Below, one piece after another: positions 59,303 through 64,000 of a stretch of 64,000 nt of DNA. The DNA is from Carposina sasakii (Eukaryota; Arthropoda; Insecta; Lepidoptera; Carposinidae). Below the pieces are notes generated by a model. It saw nothing but the letters and a program-made list of their open reading frames with translations. It was not told the origin of the DNA and ran no database searches. Position 1 is the first letter of the stretch, and every line of letters begins with the position of its first letter. Both the position numbers and the translations under genes were made by a program. The stretch is taken from positions 5,580,001-5,644,000 of the forward strand of contig CP053155.1 of assembly GCA_014607495.2 (NCBI GenBank). The letters are read 5' to 3'.

Positions 59303-60805
59303 TCAAATCCGGGAAGGCCCGGCATCGCTGTCGAGTGGAATACTCAACAGCTCCCTCGGCTGTGGGCGGCCGTCTGGCGGCCTCGCATGAAGCGGAGCTA
59401 GCCCGCGGAGATGGGCGTGCGGCCCGTTGTCGGCGCGGTCGAACATTCGACGCGCCATTCGGGCCACGAATTGCTCCACTTTCGTCATTTTGAGGTCCCG
59501 AGCGATGACGTCATTACGGACGTACCGCCCGGCCCTCGCAATGCTGCGGAGGGTGGAGCTCTGCAAGGCCTCAATCCTCTTTCTGTTTGAAACAGAGCAA
59601 AGTTGGAACCAGGCCGGGGCCGCGTACGTGAGACGCGGCCGAACATATAACTTGTACATGGTCAGCCTGGTTCGGAGGGGAAGCGTGGACTGCATGACAG
59701 GCCGCAGCAGGGCGCGCGCGGTTTTCGCGCTGCGCAGCACGTGCTCAACCATCCCAGTCATCCGCAGCCCACGATCGATTTGGCAGCCTAGATACCTGAC
59801 AGTATTCTGCCAGGCTATCGGCTGCCCTCGAAGCGTGAGCCTGGGAGGGAGCTCTCGCTGCTGACCCGTCAGCAGGGCAACGGTCTTTGCCGGATTGGCC
59901 GACATCCGCCATCTGTCAAGCCAGTCCGGAAGAAGATTGAGGACCCTTTGCATTTGATCCACCGCCAGTGGGGAGCTGCGCGATGTGGCAAAGTACGCGC
60001 TATCGTCCGCGTACAGTGCCAACATGCCTTCAAATTCCCATGGGAAGACCACCTTTACGGTCGGTATGTCATCTGTGTAGATGGCATACAAGACCGGGGA
60101 GAGGCAACTGCCTTGAGGGACGCCGGCCAATATGGGGTGGAGTTGCGAACTCGCGTTTTCCACCCCTACGAAGAACCGCCGGTCATTTAGAAATGACGCG
60201 ACGATTCTTATGAGGGCCGGCGGCAGTCCCTGGCCAATGAGCTTGCGCAGCAGACCTGGGTGCCACACACGGTCGAAGGCCTTCTCCATATCGAGAAAGA
60301 CTCCCACCGTGTACCTCTTGTGGTTCCGCTCTGCTGCTAAATGGTCCAACACACGCACAAGTTGAAGCGCCGTAGAGTGCGCGTCTCTGAAGCCGTACTG
60401 TTCCTCGCGTAGCGAAACATACGGCTTCAGGCGCTGCAACAATAGACGCTCAAACAACTTGGCGATGTTGGACAGGATGGTGATGGGGCGGTAGTTGGCC
60501 GGGTAACGCTTGTCTTTGCCCGGCTTTGGTAGCGCTACGACTCTACCGACTTTCCAGAGGTCAGGAAAGTGGCCAGTACGTAGCACTCCATTGAAAAGCC
60601 GGGCTAGACAAGCGAATCCTCTCCTAGGTAGGTACTTCAGAGCCATGACTGGAATGAGGTCATGTCCGGGTGCTTTGCGAGGGTTCATCCTGCGAACCTC
60701 ACTCGCAACTTCGGCGGGCGAAATAAAGGAGTCTCCGCTGAGAGGCGGGACTGGCGCTGACATGAAGTCAGAGACTGCCTCCTCGGTCGTCCGATGAAAC
60801 TCCAT
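59303..60805 (-). CDS. LINE ORF2 fragment: reverse transcriptase, no endonuclease
   Basis: The open frame of 500 codons reads through to the truncation point, so the ATG shown is internal to a longer original ORF2. The reverse transcriptase motifs are in order: 'NPRKAPGHD' (41-49), 'ALPKPGKD' (91-98), 'YRPITILSNIAKLFE' (105-119), 'FLDMEKAFD' (170-178), 'GVPQGSCLSPVLY' (228-240), the YADD active site (265-268) and 'VRYLGCQID' (336-344). The C-terminal part after 380 has the usual LINE 'YVRPRLTYAAPAW' segment. These features fit the Jockey group. The catalytic aspartates are intact and there is no stop or frameshift, but without the endonuclease half it cannot be autonomous. It lies antisense to nothing coding, inside the U3-R-U5 of the BEL LTR, and runs in the same direction as the BEL gene. 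Confidence 0.92.
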   Translation of the reverse strand: MEFHRTTEEAVSDFMSAPVPPLSGDSFISPAEVASEVRRMNPRKAPGHDLIPVMALKYLPRRGFACLARLFNGVLRTGHFPDLWKVGRVVALPKPGKDKRYPANYRPITILSNIAKLFERLLLQRLKPYVSLREEQYGFRDAHSTALQLVRVLDHLAAERNHKRYTVGVFLDMEKAFDRVWHPGLLRKLIGQGLPPALIRIVASFLNDRRFFVGVENASSQLHPILAGVPQGSCLSPVLYAIYTDDIPTVKVVFPWEFEGMLALYADDSAYFATSRSSPLAVDQMQRVLNLLPDWLDRWRMSANPAKTVALLTGQQRELPPRLTLRGQPIAWQNTVRYLGCQIDRGLRMTGMVEHVLRSAKTARALLRPVMQSTLPLRTRLTMYKLYVRPRLTYAAPAWFQLCSVSNRKRIEALQSSTLRSIARAGRYVRNDVIARDLKMTKVEQFVARMARRMFDRADNGPHAHLRGLAPLHARPPDGRPQPRELLSIPLDSDAGPSRI

Positions 60806-60837
60806 GATTCTCGGAGCGCTGCTGGGAGGAGCGCTGC

Positions 60838-60847
60838 TAGGAAAACT
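60838..60847. repeat. Target-site duplication of the LINE insertion, right copy
   Basis: 'taggaaaact', identical to 58719-58728. Confidence 0.92.
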
Positions 60848-61425
60848 ACAAAGTTCATACGGACGGAATTTTTATCCCTCGGGTTCTCCCTTACCGTCCG
60901 TAAATAGGCAGATTTTGCCTACCAAACTTGACCGCTTTTCACTACAATTTTTACTTTGGTTTATACCTATTTCGGTCGCAATCTCAAAACATATTAATCT
61001 TACACTATTGAAAGTTACATATTTTTACAGGTTTTTCAGTGCCTTACCTTATAACAAAACAATTATTCATGTAGAACTTGAAATCAAAAAGCTATTTACA
61101 ATTCAAATGGTACGTTCTACGAAAACTAGACATTCATGTAACCTTTTTCATTAATTATTTAACATATCTTTCGAGGTATATCTATGTTTTATATATCATT
61201 TTGTAGGTCGTAACGTTCTCTACACTGACAAATAATAAAATGTGTGACCTACTCTATATTTTACATTAATTATCCTATGTAATTCGTAATCTCTATAGTA
61301 AAACATAATCTGACCAATCAGCGTCGAGCACTTATTAAAAACACAATAATCACTTTTAGTTCACTTTTGATTAAATGTCCTCAATTACTTATAACACTTA
61401 TTTACAGTCTCTGCTGTTCTTAACA

Positions 61426-61430
61426 GTGTC
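61426..61430. repeat. Target-site duplication of the BEL element, right copy
   Basis: GTGTC directly after the LTR terminus 'cttaaca', matching 51330-51334. Confidence 0.9.
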
Positions 61431-62697
61431 ATATACCTCTGCAGTGACTCACACCCAGTAGGAGCTGATCCATAAGAAAACAAAACATCTACTAAATGGT
61501 ACAATCTCAAAGTAAACTCACTACAGTTTACATTCGATCGTTACAACAGTAAACTGAGAATTAATAGCTATTCCGAAATGCAACAATACGAACACGAGCT
61601 TCATAGTAAACATGTCGTGTGAAGTTTTATTTTTTCCCAGTAGTATCAGCACCAGGTTTGAAGACTTAACCAGGTGGCGGTAGTGTCTATGCGAATTTTC
61701 GTCTCATGTATAGAAAGTTATTAGGTTCCTGCTAAATCTGTGGGTTGTGCGGTGTTGGCGTGCAAAACAACATTGTTCACAGTTCAAAGATACGTGCCAA
61801 CTCATTAGCGACTTGGTGCATCCTTTTTGTACTAGAAATGCTTCAGTGGAAATTCAAAGGCAGTTAATGTATTTTCAGAAGTGTAAAGTAAAGGCATGGA
61901 ATTGAGTTTGTCTTAATAATTTAACGATTCAATATGCTTTCTCTGGTAATCATCAATACCTAAAAATATATTCCGGAACTGAGTGACCGACAGACCACGA
62001 CAGCGAAACTTTGGTATGTTACCAAATGATATCCATGGGCAGTATAGAGGAGCATTTCCTACATTTCAGTATAGAGGAGGATTTTCCGAAATTCCCTTGG
62101 TACCTAATTGGGAATGATACGGGCATTCTTTAGCATTTACGTTCACGAGGACGGAGACGTGAGCATCCACACAAGAGCTTACTTACCACAATGACACGTT
62201 CAACATAATAGCGCAGCGCAATTAAACAAGTTTATAAATTTTGACGTCTTCGCTTCACCGACTTTTCGAAAGCGATTAGCGTGTATTTCTACTGGATCTA
62301 AATAAAATAGTTCTTACTAGATGTTGAATATTTTCTGAACAAATGAGAATGAAGGGTGTGACTGCACGAGAATAAACGGGGCATAATGTAGGGATTCGAT
62401 ATCTTTGGCACAATGCTAGTGCAGGAGATTAATCAGCTTACAGTTCAGGCGAAACGAGTTGGCTGTAGGATGGATCACGAAGAAGATAAAAAGGAGGAGG
62501 CTTGACAGCGCTTTTTCAAAGAAAACCTTGTCGCCATTGGGCGGGTGACCGCAGGGTGCTGGCAAATGGGAACCAGCAAAAGGGGCCGCCACAAATGAAT
62601 TATCTGCCAAAGGCCCTGGTGTGAGATGTTTTTTTTATTTGATTTATCCGGTTTATTATTATATTTAAATCTCACTAGAGAGCGCAAAAACGGTACC
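61431..62697. other. Non-coding stretch
   Basis: A GC-richer patch at about 62440-62630 has two overlapping minus-strand frames (64 and 70 codons) with no family I recognise. It may be repeat debris. Nothing else stands out. Confidence 0.4.
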
Positions 62698-62705
62698 CAT
62701 TAGTT

Positions 62706-62927
62706 CAGGGATTCCCAAACTTTTTTTTCTCATAGACCCCTTTCAAAAGTTAACTGGTTCTACGTTAACTGGTTTCTAAGTTAACTGGTACAGGCCTACA
62801 CCACATACAAAAACTAATTGTTTATTAATAAATAATTAATAGCCCCATTATTTCACGCCAACGTAGACCCCCATCAAGTCTCCTGTGGAGCCCTGGGGGT
62901 CCACCTGGACCACTTTGGGAACCACTG
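62706..62927. mobile_element. hAT-type MITE with 8-bp target duplication
   Basis: The termini are 'cagggattcccaaac' at the left and, reversed, 'cagtggttcccaaag' at the right: short imperfect inverted repeats of the CAG-gttccCAAA type used by hAT elements. The 8-bp direct repeat 'cattagtt' flanks it at 62698-62705 and 62928-62935, the hAT duplication size. The element is 222 bp with no coding capacity. Confidence 0.88.
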
Positions 62928-62935
62928 CATTAGTT

Positions 62936-63373
62936 TTATACTGCGCTTCGCAATCTACATTAGGCTTCTGCACACTAAGCGCGGGACAGGCTAACTACCT
63001 ACGTTCCATCAGGACGCGGGCTCGCGCTCCAACTTCTCGGAGTTCAAATTTGCTGTGACTAAGCACAAAGAGTTTCTTGTATCACAACTGCTACTAATGC
63101 AAGGCCTTTGGTTTGTGCTGAAGCCTTTACGGTCACAGTGCAACATTGACCGTCTTATCACAAAAGAAATTAAACGTTGTCTAAGCTGTAACTTGTCTAA
63201 TTTTCACTGATATTCCATACTTTTAGCTGTCAAATTTAATTTTTAAAGATTGTATAACTGTAAACGCGGTTTTGTAATATAACCATGACGGATTAATCTG
63301 AGCATGACGGTAACATCTAAACTGTAACAACGAAAGAGATATGTCAGGATCGTAGCAAATGGAGATCCATGAT
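62936..63373. other. Non-coding stretch
   Basis: No supported feature. Confidence 0.4.
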
Positions 63374-63423
63374 CTCTGCCTACCCCTCCGGGAAAGAGGC
63401 GTGATTATTATGTATGTATGTAC
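63374..63423 (+). repeat. Dispersed repeat ending in (TATG)n, tail-only copy 3
   Basis: 'ctctgcctacccct' and 'gaggcgtgattattatg' followed by 'tatgtatgta' match the last third of the copy at 44154-44304. The copy is heavily 5'-truncated, as expected of a retroposed repeat. Confidence 0.7.
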
Positions 63424-64000
63424 AAGTTTACATTTCCTCGTATAGCATCCTCCGTGGGTGGACCAGTCTCGAGTGACCAGGAATCCTGAACTCATTAGCG
63501 ACTATTTTAATTGCCAGAGCAAACATTATGAGTGTTGGCAATTTGCTAAATATAGAAGCAGTTGATACATTGTAGTTATGCTACATTTACATTAGGCCAC
63601 ATTTGCACCAAATGCGTAATCCTGGATTTTATTATATCCGCGAATTAGCCAAGGATATTCTATTCTATTTAAGAGGTCCTTGGTACATGTGTACTACTGC
63701 TTTGCTTTTTGACTTAAATATAAAAAATATACGCTGCTCTACAAATAACAACTGAGGGTATAAAATTAAACCAGTAGGTATCCTCGTATGATCATGGTAT
63801 AATGATCATAGTGGAATTTTAATTATTACAGTTCACTACTAACTACGCCAATCAGTCGTTCATAATCATAAATGGGTATCTACACAAAATAATAAAATCG
63901 ACTATGCTACCGCCCCGCATGTGCACTTACGAACTCATCAAACTTCTCATGATAAAATATAATTATACCTGAAATTGTATTAGGCGTTACAATTCGGAAG
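63424..64000. other. Non-coding stretch
   Basis: AT-rich. No exon or repeat can be supported to the end of the window. Confidence 0.4.

Larger units (their letters stand above)
58729..60837 (-). mobile_element. 5'-truncated non-LTR retrotransposon (Jockey-like) nested in the LTR
   Basis: A 2109-bp GC-rich insert flanked by 10-bp direct repeats. On the minus strand it holds the reverse transcriptase part of a LINE protein, then about 570 bp of 3' UTR with stem-loops. No endonuclease domain is present, so it was truncated on arrival, as is usual for target-primed insertion. The 3' end has no poly(A). Near the 5' junction 'agcgctgct' occurs twice in a 30-bp stretch. Confidence 0.9.
51335..61425 (-). 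mobile_element. Complete BEL/Pao LTR retrotransposon with a nested LINE
   Basis: The element is bounded by GTGTC target duplications and by two LTRs that read as identical. Next to its 5' LTR is a primer-binding-like site, and next to its 3' LTR a polypurine tract. A single gag-pol frame fills the interior. The 5' LTR (58489-61425) is interrupted by a 2109-bp LINE fragment. Without that the element would be about 8.0 kb. I see no envelope-like frame. Identical LTRs and an uninterrupted frame point to a recent insertion. Confidence 0.95.
58489..61425 (-). repeat. 5' LTR of the BEL element, split by a LINE insertion
   Basis: The two LTR parts are 58489-58728 and 60838-61425, with the 10-bp duplication counted on both sides. 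Removing 2119 bp (insert plus one duplication) leaves 818 bp, exactly the length of the other LTR, and both parts read as identical to it. The promoter end of the LTR (high coordinates) and the primer-site end (low coordinates) are now about 2.1 kb further apart. Confidence 0.95.

Noticed and set aside
58729..60837. LINE as an original part of the BEL LTR
   Set aside because: The other LTR lacks it, it is flanked by a 10-bp duplication, and removing it restores exactly 818 bp.
51335..61425. Endogenous retrovirus with an envelope gene
   Set aside because: The frame ends 34 bp before the 3' LTR after the integrase and its C-terminal domain; no further frame with a signal peptide or membrane segment is present.

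Overview
This looks like nuclear DNA of a moth or butterfly. It is AT-rich and gene-poor, with very long non-coding stretches. It carries repeats I associate with Lepidoptera: a dispersed repeat ending in a (TATG)n microsatellite, LINE 3' tails, RTE-type LINE fragments, many small inverted-repeat elements and a BEL/Pao retrotransposon. The lineage is inferred from repeat style and one conserved gene, not from a marker gene.

Layout. At 6.4-8.8 kb, on the minus strand, lies the one host gene I can name: a three-coding-exon ataxin-1-like gene with a proline-rich N-terminus, an AXH domain split over two exons, and a basic tail that keeps the R-K-R-R-W-S motif of vertebrate ataxin-1. Two CpG-rich blocks upstream of it (11.3-11.6 kb and 42.2-43.0 kb) look like promoters, and either could be its 5' end. 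At 17.0-20.3 kb is a decayed, frameshifted multi-copy gene with motifs suggesting a DDE-type transposase; its promoter-like region and first intron are still visible. At 28.5-29.3 kb is the C-terminal end of an RTE-type reverse transcriptase, and a second tail of the same family sits inside another inverted-repeat element at 3.5-4.1 kb.

From 31.8 to 36.2 kb the sequence contains an odd pattern. Block 34.24-35.69 kb alternates short words from two other blocks (31.8-33.65 kb and 35.745-36.165 kb), in order. It reads like two sequences zipped into one, most likely a haplotype or assembly chimera. Next to it (36.2-36.7 kb) is a foldback element packed with TATCGATA octamers. A cluster of repeats with a tRNA-like module occupies 47.0-47.9 kb.

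From 51,335 to 61,425 lies a complete BEL/Pao LTR retrotransposon on the minus strand. It has a 5-bp target duplication, LTRs that look identical by eye, a primer-binding-like site, a polypurine tract and one uninterrupted 2080-codon gag-pol frame. Its 5' LTR is split by a 2.1-kb 5'-truncated non-LTR element (500-codon RT frame, 10-bp target duplication), so the LINE landed after the BEL element. The rest is mostly intergenic or intronic DNA with small non-autonomous elements, one of them a hAT-type element with an 8-bp target duplication at 62.7 kb.
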